Below are positions 35,861-44,525 of a DNA stretch of 51,306 bases, piece by piece. Made by a program: the position numbers and the translations under genes. Origin of the DNA: Achromobacter arsenitoxydans SY8 (GTDB lineage: Bacteria > Pseudomonadota > Gammaproteobacteria > Burkholderiales > Burkholderiaceae_B). The notes under the pieces are model-generated. The model had not been told where the DNA came from. It ran no database searches and saw only the letters and a list, made by a program, of their open reading frames with translations. Location of the stretch: positions 1 through 51,306 of the forward strand of contig NZ_AGUF01000081.1 of the NCBI RefSeq assembly GCF_000236785.1. The letters are read 5' to 3'. Position 1 is the first letter of the stretch; every line of letters begins with the position of its first letter.

Positions 35861-38227
35861 ATGTCGTATGTTGTTTTGTTCGAGCAGCTCCGCATGACGG
35901 ACGTGGACTCGGTAGGAGGCAAGAACGCATCACTGGGCGAAATGATCAGCCAGCTGTCTGGCGCGGGAGTCCGCGTGCCGGGCGGCTTTGCCACGACCGC
36001 AGACGCCTTCCGCGACTTTCTCAAGGCCTCCGGCCTGGACAAGCGGATCGCTGAACGCCTGACCACGCTGAACCCCGAAGACGTGCGCGAGCTGGCCGCC
36101 GCCGGCGCGCAGATCCGCCAATGGATCGTCGATGCGCCGTTCTCGCCGGAATTCGAAACCCAGATCCGCGACGCCTTCGCCAAGCTCGACGCCGACGGCA
36201 AGGGTTCGTTCGCCGTGCGCTCGTCCGCCACGGCCGAAGACCTGCCCGACGCCTCGTTCGCCGGCCAGCAGGAAACCTTCCTGAACGTCGTCGGCATCGA
36301 CGACGTGCTGGATAAGATCCGCCACGTGTTCGCGTCGCTGTACAACGACCGCGCCATTTCCTATCGCGTGCACAAGGGCTACGCCCACGCCGATGTCGCC
36401 CTGTCGGCCGGCATCCAGCGCATGGTGCGCTCCGACAAGGGCAGCGCCGGCGTCATGTTCACCATCGACACCGAATCGGGCTTCCAGGACGTGGTGTTCA
36501 TTACCTCGTCCTACGGCCTGGGCGAAACCGTGGTGCAGGGCGCGGTCAACCCCGACGAGTTCTACGTCTTCAAGCCCACGCTGGCCCAGGGCCACTTCCC
36601 GATCGTCGGCCGCCGCATCGGCTCCAAGCTGATCAAGATGGAATTCGACCCCGAGCGTCCCGAAGGCCGTGCCGTGCGCACGGTTGACGTGCCGGTGTCC
36701 GAGCGCAACCGCTATTCGCTGACCGACGACGAGGTCAATGAACTGGCCCGCTACGCCGTCATCATCGAAAAGCACTACCAGCGTCCGATGGACATCGAGT
36801 GGGGCCGCGACGGCGTCGACGGCAAGATCTACATCCTGCAGGCGCGCCCGGAAACGGTGAAGTCGCAGCAGGGCGCCAACGACGTGCAGCAGCGCTACCG
36901 CCTGAAGGCGACCGGCCAGGTCCTGATCACCGGCCGCGCGATCGGCCAGAAGATCGGTTCCGGCCCGGTCCGCGTGGTGGGCGACATCTCGGACATGGAC
37001 AAGGTCCAGCCGGGCGACGTGCTGGTCACCGACATGACGGACCCCAACTGGGAGCCCGTGATGAAGCGCGCCTCGGCCATCGTGACGAACCGCGGCGGCC
37101 GCACCTGCCACGCCGCGATCATCGCGCGCGAGCTGGGCATTCCGGCTGTCGTGGGTTGCGGCAACGCCACCGACCTGCTGAAGGAAGGCCAGGCCGTGAC
37201 CGTGTCTTGCGCTGAAGGCGACGAAGGCCGCATCTATGACGGCCTGATCGAAACCGAAGTGGAAGAAGTGCGCCGCGGCGACATGCCCGCCATTGATCTG
37301 AAGATCATGATGAACGTGGGCAATCCGCAGCTGGCGTTCGACTTCGCCCAGATCCCCAACGGCGGCGTCGGTCTGGCCCGCCTGGAATTCATCATCAACA
37401 ACAACATCGGCATCCACCCCAAGGCGGTCCTGGACTACCCGAACGTGGACGGCGAACTGAAGAAGGCCGTGGAATCGGCGGCTCGCGGCCATGCCAGCCC
37501 GCGCGCGTTCTTCGTCGAGAAGATGGCCGAAGGCGTGGCGACGATCGCCGCCGCCTTCTACCCCAAGCCCGTCATCGTGCGCATGTCGGACTTCAAGTCC
37601 AACGAGTACCGCAAGCTGGTCGGCGGTTCGCGCTACGAGCCCGAGGAAGAGAACCCCATGCTGGGCTTCCGCGGCGCGTCGCGCTACATCGCCGAGGACT
37701 TCGCCGAGTGCTTCCGCATGGAATGCGAAGCGCTCAAGAAGGTGCGCGATGAAATGGGCCTGACCAACGTCGAAATCATGGTGCCGTTCGTGCGCACCCT
37801 GGGCCAGGCGGAGAAGGTCGTGAACCTGCTCGCCAAGCACGGCCTGGCGCGCGGCGAGAACGGCCTGAAGCTGATCATGATGTGCGAGGTTCCGTCCAAC
37901 GCCATTCTGGCCGAAGAGTTCCTGCAGTACTTCGACGGCTTCTCGATCGGCTCCAACGACATGACTCAGCTCACGCTGGGCCTGGACCGCGATTCGGGCA
38001 TGGAACTGCTGGCCGCTGACTTCGATGAGCGCGACGAAGCCGTCAAGTTCATGCTGCGCCGTGCGATCAAGGCTTGCCTGGCCGCCAACAAGTACGTGGG
38101 CATCTGCGGCCAAGGCCCCAGCGATCACCCCGACTTCGCGCAATGGCTGAAGGACGAGGGCATCCTGTCGATGTCCCTGAATCCCGACACCGTTGTCGAC
38201 ACCTGGCAGCGTCTGGCCAAGAACTGA
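35861..38227 (+). CDS. ppsA: Phosphoenolpyruvate synthase (pyruvate, water dikinase)
   Basis: PpsA makes PEP from pyruvate and ATP for gluconeogenesis. The 788-residue protein has the N-terminal ATP-binding domain (about 15-345, with [11 protein letters not shown] and [13 protein letters not shown]). The swivelling phosphohistidine domain has [17 protein letters not shown] (catalytic His about 423). The C-terminal PEP/pyruvate barrel has [29 protein letters not shown] and [12 protein letters not shown]. An AAAAGGTGA site precedes ATG 35861. A strong terminator follows the stop. Confidence 0.98.
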   Translation: MSYVVLFEQLRMTDVDSVGGKNASLGEMISQLSGAGVRVPGGFATTADAFRDFLKASGLDKRIAERLTTLNPEDVRELAAAGAQIRQWIVDAPFSPEFETQIRDAFAKLDADGKGSFAVRSSATAEDLPDASFAGQQETFLNVVGIDDVLDKIRHVFASLYNDRAISYRVHKGYAHADVALSAGIQRMVRSDKGSAGVMFTIDTESGFQDVVFITSSYGLGETVVQGAVNPDEFYVFKPTLAQGHFPIVGRRIGSKLIKMEFDPERPEGRAVRTVDVPVSERNRYSLTDDEVNELARYAVIIEKHYQRPMDIEWGRDGVDGKIYILQARPETVKSQQGANDVQQRYRLKATGQVLITGRAIGQKIGSGPVRVVGDISDMDKVQPGDVLVTDMTDPNWEPVMKRASAIVTNRGGRTCHAAIIARELGIPAVVGCGNATDLLKEGQAVTVSCAEGDEGRIYDGLIETEVEEVRRGDMPAIDLKIMMNVGNPQLAFDFAQIPNGGVGLARLEFIINNNIGIHPKAVLDYPNVDGELKKAVESAARGHASPRAFFVEKMAEGVATIAAAFYPKPVIVRMSDFKSNEYRKLVGGSRYEPEEENPMLGFRGASRYIAEDFAECFRMECEALKKVRDEMGLTNVEIMVPFVRTLGQAEKVVNLLAKHGLARGENGLKLIMMCEVPSNAILAEEFLQYFDGFSIGSNDMTQLTLGLDRDSGMELLAADFDERDEAVKFMLRRAIKACLAANKYVGICGQGPSDHPDFAQWLKDEGILSMSLNPDTVVDTWQRLAKN

Positions 38228-38241
38228 TCGGCCAGCCACGT

Positions 38242-38284
38242 AAAAAGCCCCGCGCTTTCTGATGAAGGCGCGGGGCTTTTTTTT
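38242..38284 (+). terminator. Rho-independent terminator after ppsA
   Basis: A long stem AAAAGCCCCGCGC / GCGCGGGGCTTTT (38243-38280) with a short loop is followed by a run of eight T. It lies 16 bases after the ppsA stop. The minus strand also ends in a T run, so it may serve the convergent AraC-Ogt gene as well. Confidence 0.92.
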
Positions 38285-38324
38285 GCCTTGCCGCTGGCGC
38301 TGCTTGGAAAGGCGGTTGCCGTCC

Positions 38325-38352
38325 GGGCGGTATCAGGCGGGCGGTATCAGGG
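38325..38352. repeat. Tandem duplication of a 14-base unit
   Basis: GGGCGGTATCAGGC (38325-38338) is followed at once by GGGCGGTATCAGGG (38339-38352), two copies differing at the last base. It lies between the ppsA terminator and the end of the AraC-Ogt gene and does not enter either coding region. Confidence 0.7.
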
Positions 38353-38360
38353 GGGCGGCG

Positions 38361-39206
38361 TCATGCCGCCTGCGCTTCGCGGGCGATGAGTTCGCGCTTG
38401 CGGTCGATGCCCCAACGGTAGCCGGCCAGCGAGCCGTCGGTGCGCACCACGCGGTGGCACGGGATGGCCAAAGCGATGTTGTTGGTGGCGCAGGCGCGGG
38501 CCACGGCGCGCACGGCGCGGGGCGAGCCGATGCGTTCGGCCACCTGCGCATAGGTGGCGGTGGCGCCCAGCGGAATCTCGCGCAACGCCTCCCAGACTTT
38601 GCGCTGAAAGGCGGTGCCGCGCACGTCCAGCGGCAGGTCCAGACCGCGGGAAGGGTCTTCGACGAAGCCGATCACGGCGGCCACCCAGCTTTCAAAGCCG
38701 CGATCCGCGCCGATGAGCCGGGCCGCCTTGAAGCGGTCCTGCAGGTTCCGCACGAGCTGGTCCGGGTCTGCGTCCAGGGCGATCTCGCAGATGCCGGTGT
38801 CGCTGGCCGCGACCAGCAACGCGCCGAGCGAGCATTGCGCCACTGCGAAGCGGATGTCGACGCCTTCGCCGTTTTTGCGAAAGGCGGTGGGCGTCATGCC
38901 CAGGATGGCGGGTGCGGCCTCGTAGAAGCGCCCGCTGGAATTGAATCCGGCGTCGTACATGGCGTCGGTGACGCTGGCGCTCTGCTCGAGGTGCTGGCGC
39001 GCCCGGCTGGCGCGCAGGGCGTTGGCGTAGGCCTTTGGGGTGATGCCGGTGGCGGCCTTGAAGACCCGGTGGAAATGAAACCGGCTCATGCCGGCCTGTT
39101 CGGCCAGCGTGGACAGGTCGGGCGGCTGCTCGGCTTCGAGCGCCCGGCAGGCGCGCTCGATCGCGGCGGCATGCTGTTTGCTCAGGGGGGCGGCGGCGGG
39201 GCTCAT
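38361..39206 (-). CDS. AraC-type HTH / methylated-DNA-protein-cysteine methyltransferase fusion (Ada C-terminal half without the zinc domain)
   Basis: The 281-residue protein joins an AraC-type double helix-turn-helix (about residues 10-110, with LSTLAEQAGMSRFHFHRVFKAATG and MYDAGFNSSGRFYE segments) to an O6-alkylguanine transferase domain. The latter covers about 120-280, with VWEALREIPLGATATYAQVAERIG, then the active-site PCHRV motif and GSLAGYRWG. This matches residues 85-354 of E. coli Ada. The N-terminal zinc domain that senses methylphosphotriesters is missing. The Cys repairs O6-methylguanine; whether the protein still regulates transcription is unknown. Confidence 0.94.
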   Translation of the reverse strand: MSPAAAPLSKQHAAAIERACRALEAEQPPDLSTLAEQAGMSRFHFHRVFKAATGITPKAYANALRASRARQHLEQSASVTDAMYDAGFNSSGRFYEAAPAILGMTPTAFRKNGEGVDIRFAVAQCSLGALLVAASDTGICEIALDADPDQLVRNLQDRFKAARLIGADRGFESWVAAVIGFVEDPSRGLDLPLDVRGTAFQRKVWEALREIPLGATATYAQVAERIGSPRAVRAVARACATNNIALAIPCHRVVRTDGSLAGYRWGIDRKRELIAREAQAA

Positions 39207-39307
39207 GGGGGACTCCTGACTTGCGCGTGGTGGTTACGCTTGGCGCTATCGTCTCAAAGCCCGCCGCGGGCCGCACTCCGCTTGTTGCGCAGGGCGGCCG
39301 AAGGAGC

Positions 39308-40048
39308 TCAGACGCCGGGGGCGTAGGTTTCCAGGAAACGCCGCAGCAGCCCGCCCGCGACGGGCGTGGCGCGCACGTTCGCGCTGAGCCCGGGCACGTC
39401 GAGGTTTTCGGCGGCGTAGCGGCGGCCAAAGCGTTCCAGGTGGGCGAGGATGAAGTCCGGGCCGAATTCGGGGTGGAACTGGGTGGAAAAGACGTTGCGG
39501 CCGATGCGGATCATCTGGTGCTCGTCCAGGTCCGAACGCGCCAGCACCGCCGCGCCGGGAGGCGGCTGCAGCACGGTCTGCGCATGCAGCATCTGGGCGG
39601 GAAAGGTGGGCGGAACGCCGGCCATCAGTTTGTCGCCGGCGGCGGTGGGCAGCAGCTCTACCGTTTGGGTGCCCACTTCGCGCCCGGCCGGGTTGTAGCC
39701 GACCTTGCCGCCCAGCGCGTGCGCCAGCAGCTGGTGGCCGTAACACACGCCGAACATGGGCAGGCCGGCGGACATGGCATCGCGCAGCCAGGCGGCGGTG
39801 TCTTCGCTCCAGGGTTCGCGGTCGGAGACCATGGCGGGCGAGCCGGTGATCAGCGCGGCGCGATAGCTGGCGGGCGCCTGCGGCCGCTGGCCTTCGTAGA
39901 CAGCCACGATCTCGACGGCGTCGGGGGCGAGGCCGGCCGCCCGCAAGAGTTGTTCGGCATAGCCGCCGAACTGGCTTTTGAGCGTATCGTCCGGATCGCC
40001 GGTGTGCAGGATCAGGACGGGAAGTGCAGAAGGAGTTGCAGCGGTCAT
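39308..40048 (-). CDS. Class I glutamine amidotransferase-like protein
   Basis: This is a stand-alone class I amidotransferase domain of 246 residues, related to the GuaA glutaminase half. The triad is visible: Cys in FGVCYGHQLLAHALGG (about residue 100), and His and Glu in STQFHPEFG (about 192-196). An ITGSPAMVSDREPW oxyanion segment precedes. Such proteins include gamma-glutamyl hydrolases and enzymes acting on small amines, and the partner or substrate is not identifiable. It is upstream of the AraC-Ogt gene on the same strand but 101 bases away. Confidence 0.9.
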   Translation of the reverse strand: MTAATPSALPVLILHTGDPDDTLKSQFGGYAEQLLRAAGLAPDAVEIVAVYEGQRPQAPASYRAALITGSPAMVSDREPWSEDTAAWLRDAMSAGLPMFGVCYGHQLLAHALGGKVGYNPAGREVGTQTVELLPTAAGDKLMAGVPPTFPAQMLHAQTVLQPPPGAAVLARSDLDEHQMIRIGRNVFSTQFHPEFGPDFILAHLERFGRRYAAENLDVPGLSANVRATPVAGGLLRRFLETYAPGV

Positions 40049-40214
40049 AAAGAAATGTGCATTGATGAGATCGGCGCGGCGGCCCGTTGGCCGGGTGCGC
40101 CAGGCACATCATAATCCAGCGTCACTGTTTCGGACGGGCGCGGCGGCTCCCGTTCCGTCCCGGAAATACGTACAATCCGCTCAGAGACTCATCCTTACAG
40201 GCGATAAGAAGACT

Positions 40215-40649
40215 ATGTGGATCTGGCTGGGATTGGCCGCGCTTGCCCTCATCGGGGAACTGGCGACGGGTACCTTCTATTTGCTGCTGGTTGCCCTGGG
40301 ATTGGCGGCGGGCGGCATCGCAGCCTGGTTCAGCGCGGGCCTGGAATGGGAACTGGTGGCGTGCGGCGTGGTGCTGCTGCTGGGCCTGCTGGTGCTGCGC
40401 AAGACCCGCGTCCTGAAAAAACGCGAGGTCAATTCCGCCCGCAACGCCGACGTCAACCTGGACATTGGCCAGACCGTCATGGTCGAAGCCTGGAACGAAA
40501 ACGGCGCCGCGCGCGTGTGGTACCGCGGCGCCCACTGGCAGGCCGAACTGGCGAAGGGGCACGCGCCCCAGGCCGGCGAACACATCATTACCGAATTGCG
40601 CGGCTCGATCCTGGTGCTCGCCCCCAAGGGCAGGCCCGGTTCGGCATAG
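40215..40649 (+). CDS. NfeD-like membrane protein (short form)
   Basis: The 144-residue protein has two to three transmembrane helices in the first 65 residues (MWIWLGLAALALIGELATGT, then LLVALGLAAGGIAAWF and VLLLGLLVL). A C-terminal OB-fold domain follows (about 80-140), ending in ITELRGSILVLAPKG, the NfeD layout. NfeD proteins partner with SPFH/stomatin proteins in membrane quality control. The SPFH gene follows directly, 96 bases downstream. A TACAAT box at 40171-40176 is a candidate -10, with a weak -35. Confidence 0.9.
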   Translation: MWIWLGLAALALIGELATGTFYLLLVALGLAAGGIAAWFSAGLEWELVACGVVLLLGLLVLRKTRVLKKREVNSARNADVNLDIGQTVMVEAWNENGAARVWYRGAHWQAELAKGHAPQAGEHIITELRGSILVLAPKGRPGSA

Positions 40650-40745
40650 CAGTACCGCCCCGCGCAGCGGCGCGGGCAGCCGTTGGCCCCCCTGGCCGGC
40701 CGTGCAGGGAGCGTCAGCGCATCATCCGAAAAGAGGCTTCAAATC

Positions 40746-41672
40746 ATGATAGATACGTCCACTATCGTCCTGCTCGTCATCGTTGCGCTGGCGATCCTGA
40801 TCGTCGTCAAGGCGATCGCCATCGTGCCCCAGCAGCATGCCTGGGTAGTCGAGCGGCTGGGCAAGTTCGACCGCGTCCTGTCGCCGGGCGCCGGCTTCGT
40901 CATTCCGTTCATCGAGCGCGTCGCGTATAAGCACTCGCTCAAGGAAATCCCGCTGGACGTGCCCAGCCAGGTCTGCATCACGCGCGACAACACGCAATTG
41001 CAGGTGGACGGCGTGCTGTACTTCCAGGTCACAGACCCGATGCGCGCCTCGTACGGCTCGTCGAACTACATTTCGGCGATCACGCAACTGGCCCAGACCA
41101 CGCTGCGTTCGGTCATCGGCAAGATGGAACTGGACCGCACCTTCGAAGAGCGCGACTCCATCAACAGCAACATCGTTTCGTCGCTGGACGAGGCGGCGCT
41201 GAACTGGGGCGTGAAGGTGCTGCGCTATGAAATCAAGGACCTGACGCCGCCGAACGAGATCCTGCGCTCGATGCAGGCGCAGATCACCGCGGAACGCGAG
41301 AAGCGCGCGCTGATCGCCGCTTCCGAAGGCCGCCGCCAGGAACAGATCAACATCGCGACCGGCGAACGCGAGGCCGCGATCGCACGCTCCGAAGGCGAGA
41401 AGCAGGCGCAGATCAACCAGGCGCAGGGCGAGGCCGCGGCTGTGCTGGCGATCGCCGAAGCTACTGCCAAGGCCATCACCCAGGTGGCCGATGCCGTCCG
41501 CCAGCCGGGCGGCATGGAGGCGGTGAACCTCAAGGTGGCCGAGCGCTACGTCGAGGCGTTCGGCAACGTGGCCAAGGAAGGCAACACGCTGATCCTGCCG
41601 GCCAATCTGTCGGATGTGGGCGGCATGATCGCTTCCGCCATGACCATCGTGAAGTCCACGCGCAACACCTGA
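40746..41672 (+). CDS. SPFH/band 7 (stomatin, QmcA-like) membrane protein
   Basis: The 308-residue protein starts MIDTSTIVLLVIVALAILIV, one membrane anchor. An SPFH domain follows (about 25-190, with VVERLGKFDRVLSPGAGFVIPF and RDNTQLQVDGVLYFQVTDP). A coiled coil (about 190-250) and Ala/Gln/Glu-rich repeats (SEGEKQAQINQAQGEA) complete the stomatin/QmcA layout. These proteins form large ring assemblies in membrane microdomains and modulate membrane proteases. It is paired with the upstream NfeD-like gene. AAGAGG lies upstream of ATG 40746. Confidence 0.94.
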   Translation: MIDTSTIVLLVIVALAILIVVKAIAIVPQQHAWVVERLGKFDRVLSPGAGFVIPFIERVAYKHSLKEIPLDVPSQVCITRDNTQLQVDGVLYFQVTDPMRASYGSSNYISAITQLAQTTLRSVIGKMELDRTFEERDSINSNIVSSLDEAALNWGVKVLRYEIKDLTPPNEILRSMQAQITAEREKRALIAASEGRRQEQINIATGEREAAIARSEGEKQAQINQAQGEAAAVLAIAEATAKAITQVADAVRQPGGMEAVNLKVAERYVEAFGNVAKEGNTLILPANLSDVGGMIASAMTIVKSTRNT

Positions 41673-41697
41673 TACTGCGCCCCGAGGCGCCCGGCCC

Positions 41698-42885
41698 ATG
41701 ATCGCTCCCGTTAATTTGCTTCTGATAGCAGCGCTGGCGGGGGTGCTTTCCCTGTGCGTACTGGGATCGCTGGCGCGCAGCGGCATGGCCGGCATCCGCG
41801 AGACCATACGCGCCAACCTGCTTACGCTGTTGGCGTTTTCCACATTTGCCCTGCAGAACACGAAGGCGCCGCTGTGGCTGTCCGTGCTGGTGCCGAACAC
41901 GGCCATCGCGCTGGCCCTGTGCGCGTACTACGCGGGCGTGCGCAGGCTGCTCGGGCTATCGGTGCCCAGGCATCTCATGACGCTGGGCTGCCTGGCGGCG
42001 CTGGTGGTGGTGGCGGGCTACACCTATGTGGACTGGCGGGTCGAGCCGCGCATCGTGGCGATGTCGCTGCTGCAGATGGGCTTCATGCTGGGCGTGGCCA
42101 TTGTCGTCCAGCGCAACATGCCGCCGCACCGTTCACGCTACAGCTACCGCTTCGTGTGGGCGGTGACGATGATTTCCGCCGTGGTCTGTGCCGGGCGGGC
42201 GGCGGTCTATCTGGCCGGGCTGGATTCGGTGTCGGCGTTCCTGGATCCCACGATCTGGAGCGTCGCCTTCCTGACGCTGGGCGTGCTGATCATGCCGTGC
42301 CTGACCCTGGGCACCATCATGATCATCCACGACCGCATGCTGGCCGACCGCGAACAAGAGGCCAACACCGACTTCCTGACCGGCCTGATGTCGCGCAAGG
42401 CCTGGTGGCTGCAGGCCGAGCGCTATTGCGCGCAGGCGCTGCGCATGCGGCGTCCGCTGACACTGCTGCTGCTGGACATCGACCACTTCAAGCGCATCAA
42501 CGACACGCACGGCCACGCGGCGGGCGACGCTGTGCTGCGCCATTTCGGCCTGCTGGCCACCGCCACGCTGCGCACGGGCGACCATGTGGGGCGGGTGGGA
42601 GGCGAGGAATTCGGCGTGCTGTTCGCCGACATGCGCAGCGACGCGGTGCTGGAAGTGGCCGAGCGGTTGCTGGATTCCGTGCGGCGCACGCCGTGTGCGC
42701 ACGGCGGCAGCACCATTTCCTATACGTTCAGCGCGGGGGTCGAGGACTGGATCCCCGGCGAGAACCTGCAGGTGTTCTTCGAGCGGGCCGACCGCAAGCT
42801 CTATGCGGCCAAGACGGCGGGGCGCAACCGCATCGTGGGCCCGGGGCAGGAGGCGGAGCGCCCGCTGCTGCCCGTGGCGGCCTGA
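41698..42885 (+). CDS. Membrane-bound diguanylate cyclase (GGDEF)
   Basis: The 395-residue protein has six hydrophobic helices in the N-terminal 200 residues, of no recognised sensory family. A GGDEF domain follows (about 220-385) with NTDFLTGLMSRKAWW, DIDHFKRINDTHGHAAGD and the active site GGEEF (301-305). RTGD at 292-295, five residues before GGEEF, is an intact inhibitory I-site for product feedback. It should make cyclic di-GMP. No phosphodiesterase (EAL/HD-GYP) domain is attached. It starts 25 bases after the SPFH gene. Confidence 0.95.
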   Translation: MIAPVNLLLIAALAGVLSLCVLGSLARSGMAGIRETIRANLLTLLAFSTFALQNTKAPLWLSVLVPNTAIALALCAYYAGVRRLLGLSVPRHLMTLGCLAALVVVAGYTYVDWRVEPRIVAMSLLQMGFMLGVAIVVQRNMPPHRSRYSYRFVWAVTMISAVVCAGRAAVYLAGLDSVSAFLDPTIWSVAFLTLGVLIMPCLTLGTIMIIHDRMLADREQEANTDFLTGLMSRKAWWLQAERYCAQALRMRRPLTLLLLDIDHFKRINDTHGHAAGDAVLRHFGLLATATLRTGDHVGRVGGEEFGVLFADMRSDAVLEVAERLLDSVRRTPCAHGGSTISYTFSAGVEDWIPGENLQVFFERADRKLYAAKTAGRNRIVGPGQEAERPLLPVAA

Positions 42886-42916
42886 GCCGGCCGCCGCCGG
42901 GGCAGTGCAGCCCCGG

Positions 42917-43390
42917 TCAGTCGTCCTTGGACCTGCGCGGGGCGCGCGTGTCGTGCTTCATGATGCGTTCTTTTTCGCGCGCCCAGTCTTTTTCGCGCGC
43001 GGTGTCGCGCTTGTCGAACAGTTTCTTGCCGCGGCCCAGCGCGAAGTCGAGCTTGATGCGCCCGTTCTTGTAATGCAGGTTGAGCGGCACCAGCGTATAG
43101 CCGCGCTGTTCAACCTTGCCGATGAGCTTGCTGATTTCCTCGGCCTTGAGCAGCAGCTTGCGCGTGCGCATGGCGTCGGGGTGGATGTGGGTGGACGCCG
43201 TGGGCAGGGGGCTCACGTGCATGCCGAGCAGGTACAGTTCGCCGTCGCGTACGATGACGTAGCTTTCCTTGAGCTGCACGCGGCCGTCGCGGATCGCCTT
43301 GACTTCCCAGCCTTGCAGGACAAGGCCGGCCTCGTAGCGGTCTTCGATGAAATAGTCGTGCGTGGCCTTGCGGTTGTCGATAATGCTCAT
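42917..43390 (-). CDS. smpB: SsrA-binding protein SmpB
   Basis: SmpB brings tmRNA to stalled ribosomes for trans-translation. The 157-residue protein starts [25 protein letters not shown], has [19 protein letters not shown] (about 28-46) and HVSPLPTAS, and ends in the basic tail ([19 protein letters not shown]). AAGAAGG precedes ATG 43390. The frame is open to 43759, but the upstream part overlaps the divergent ratA gene and is not SmpB sequence. No tmRNA gene is seen in the window. Confidence 0.97.
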   Translation of the reverse strand: MSIIDNRKATHDYFIEDRYEAGLVLQGWEVKAIRDGRVQLKESYVIVRDGELYLLGMHVSPLPTASTHIHPDAMRTRKLLLKAEEISKLIGKVEQRGYTLVPLNLHYKNGRIKLDFALGRGKKLFDKRDTAREKDWAREKERIMKHDTRAPRRSKDD

Positions 43391-43559
43391 AAAGCCTTCT
43401 TGCTTGGGATCCTGCGAATCCGGCGCCTTGCCGCTGCGTTTGCGTTGGCGGTTGCTTGGGCTGTGGGCCGAGGGCTTTGCCTGCGGCTTTTTGCTTGTTT
43501 TAGGTCCAGGACGCGCTGTGCCGGTAAAATCTTGCCATTCTAGCCATTTGCGATAGTCG

Positions 43560-43994
43560 ATGCACAAAGTACAACGATCCGTCCTGGTGCCATACAGCGC
43601 CGCCCAGATGTTCGATCTGGTCGCCGACGTGGAGAAGTACCCCGAGTTCATGCCGTGGTGTGGCGGCGCCGAGGTCCAGACCCGCGACGAGCACGGCATG
43701 CAGGCGTCCATCCTGATCAGTTTCGCGGGTATGAAGCAGCGCTTCACCACGCGCAACAAGCACGTCTATCCCGACCGGATCGACCTGGAACTGGTGGATG
43801 GCCCGTTTTCCAGCCTGGTGGGGCATTGGGTGTTCCAGCCCCTGGCCGAAGACGCCTGCAAGGTGCTGTTCACCATGGAGTACGCGTTTTCGAACCGCGC
43901 GCTCGAGATGGTGGTGGGGCCTGTGTTCAACCGCATCGCCACCAGCTTCATTGATTCCTTCACCAAGCGCGCGCAGGCCAAGTATGGCGAATGA
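43560..43994 (+). CDS. ratA: RatA/COQ10-type START-domain protein
   Basis: The 144-residue protein is a START-like hydrophobic-pocket domain ([25 protein letters not shown] region at about 10-35, then [18 protein letters not shown] and FVDSFTKRA-type end). In E. coli RatA was reported to bind 50S subunits and block association. Related COQ10 proteins bind ubiquinone, so the second role is also plausible. It is divergent from smpB, and its end overlaps rnfH by 11 bases; smpB-ratA-ratB is a conserved arrangement. Confidence 0.92.
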   Translation: MHKVQRSVLVPYSAAQMFDLVADVEKYPEFMPWCGGAEVQTRDEHGMQASILISFAGMKQRFTTRNKHVYPDRIDLELVDGPFSSLVGHWVFQPLAEDACKVLFTMEYAFSNRALEMVVGPVFNRIATSFIDSFTKRAQAKYGE

Positions 43995-44331
43995 GCCGTC
44001 CGCGGCGGGGCAGATCCGCGTCATGGTCTGCTACGCCTTGCCCGGGCATGCGTGGCAGCGCGAAGTTTGCCTGCCCGACGGCGCCACCGTCGACGACGCG
44101 CTGGCGGCCAGCGGGTTTGCGCAGGCCTTTCCGGTGGTCAAGCCGTGGGAGCGGGGCGTGGGCGTCTTCGGCCGCGCCACCGAACCGCATGCGCGGCTGG
44201 CCGACGGCGACCGCGTCGAGGTCTACCGCGGCCTGACGTTCGACCCCAAGGAATCGCGCCGCCGGCGCGCCGAGCACCGGCGCGCCAAGACCGCCCGGAA
44301 TGGCCGGGTGCGGCCCGCGGGCCTGCTGTAG
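43984..44331 (+). CDS. rnfH: RnfH family protein (RatB)
   Basis: The 115-residue protein has a ubiquitin-like beta-grasp core (IRVMVCYALPGHAWQREVCL at about 11-30, then VFGRATEPHARLADGDRVEVYRGL). A very basic tail follows (KESRRRRAEHRRAK), as in the RnfH/RatB family. Its function is unproven; the name comes from linkage to rnf genes, and RatB is the partner name next to RatA. ATG 43984 lies inside the end of ratA, 11 bases overlapping, so the two are coupled. Confidence 0.9.
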   Translation: MANEPSAAGQIRVMVCYALPGHAWQREVCLPDGATVDDALAASGFAQAFPVVKPWERGVGVFGRATEPHARLADGDRVEVYRGLTFDPKESRRRRAEHRRAKTARNGRVRPAGLL

Positions 44332-44426
44332 GCTGCAGCCGGGGCGGTCTGGGCGCCCCGTCCACATTGTCACCATTGAGACAAAGCGCGCCGCGGCTTC
44401 CGGCGTAACATAAGGCCGGGTTTCCA

Positions 44427-44442
44427 TTTACGTTTACGTCAA
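44427..44442. promoter_or_regulatory. LiuR-like operator upstream of the valine-degradation operon
   Basis: TTTACGTTTACGTCAA is an imperfect 16-base palindrome (12 of 16 positions symmetric) with the ACGT-N2-ACGT core that I associate with LiuR, the MerR-family regulator of branched-chain amino acid catabolism in proteobacteria. A further ACGT-like half (AACGTCA) follows. It lies 84 bases upstream of the first gene of a valine-degradation operon. No liuR gene is in the window, and the match is from memory of the motif. Confidence 0.5.
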
Positions 44443-44525
44443 CGTCATGTCAAAATCGGCAGGCTGACGTTCACGAGACGGCAGCAACCCCGGCAGACAA
44501 TACTCAATACAACAGGAGACAGGCT

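Noticed and set aside
43391-43759. N-terminal extension of SmpB by 123 codons
   Set aside because: It overlaps the divergent ratA gene and lacks SmpB similarity; ATG 43390 with AAGAAGG gives the normal length.
44341-44359. GGGGCG/CGCCCC hairpin after rnfH as a terminator
   Set aside because: The six-pair stem has no T run, so I do not list it as a terminator.
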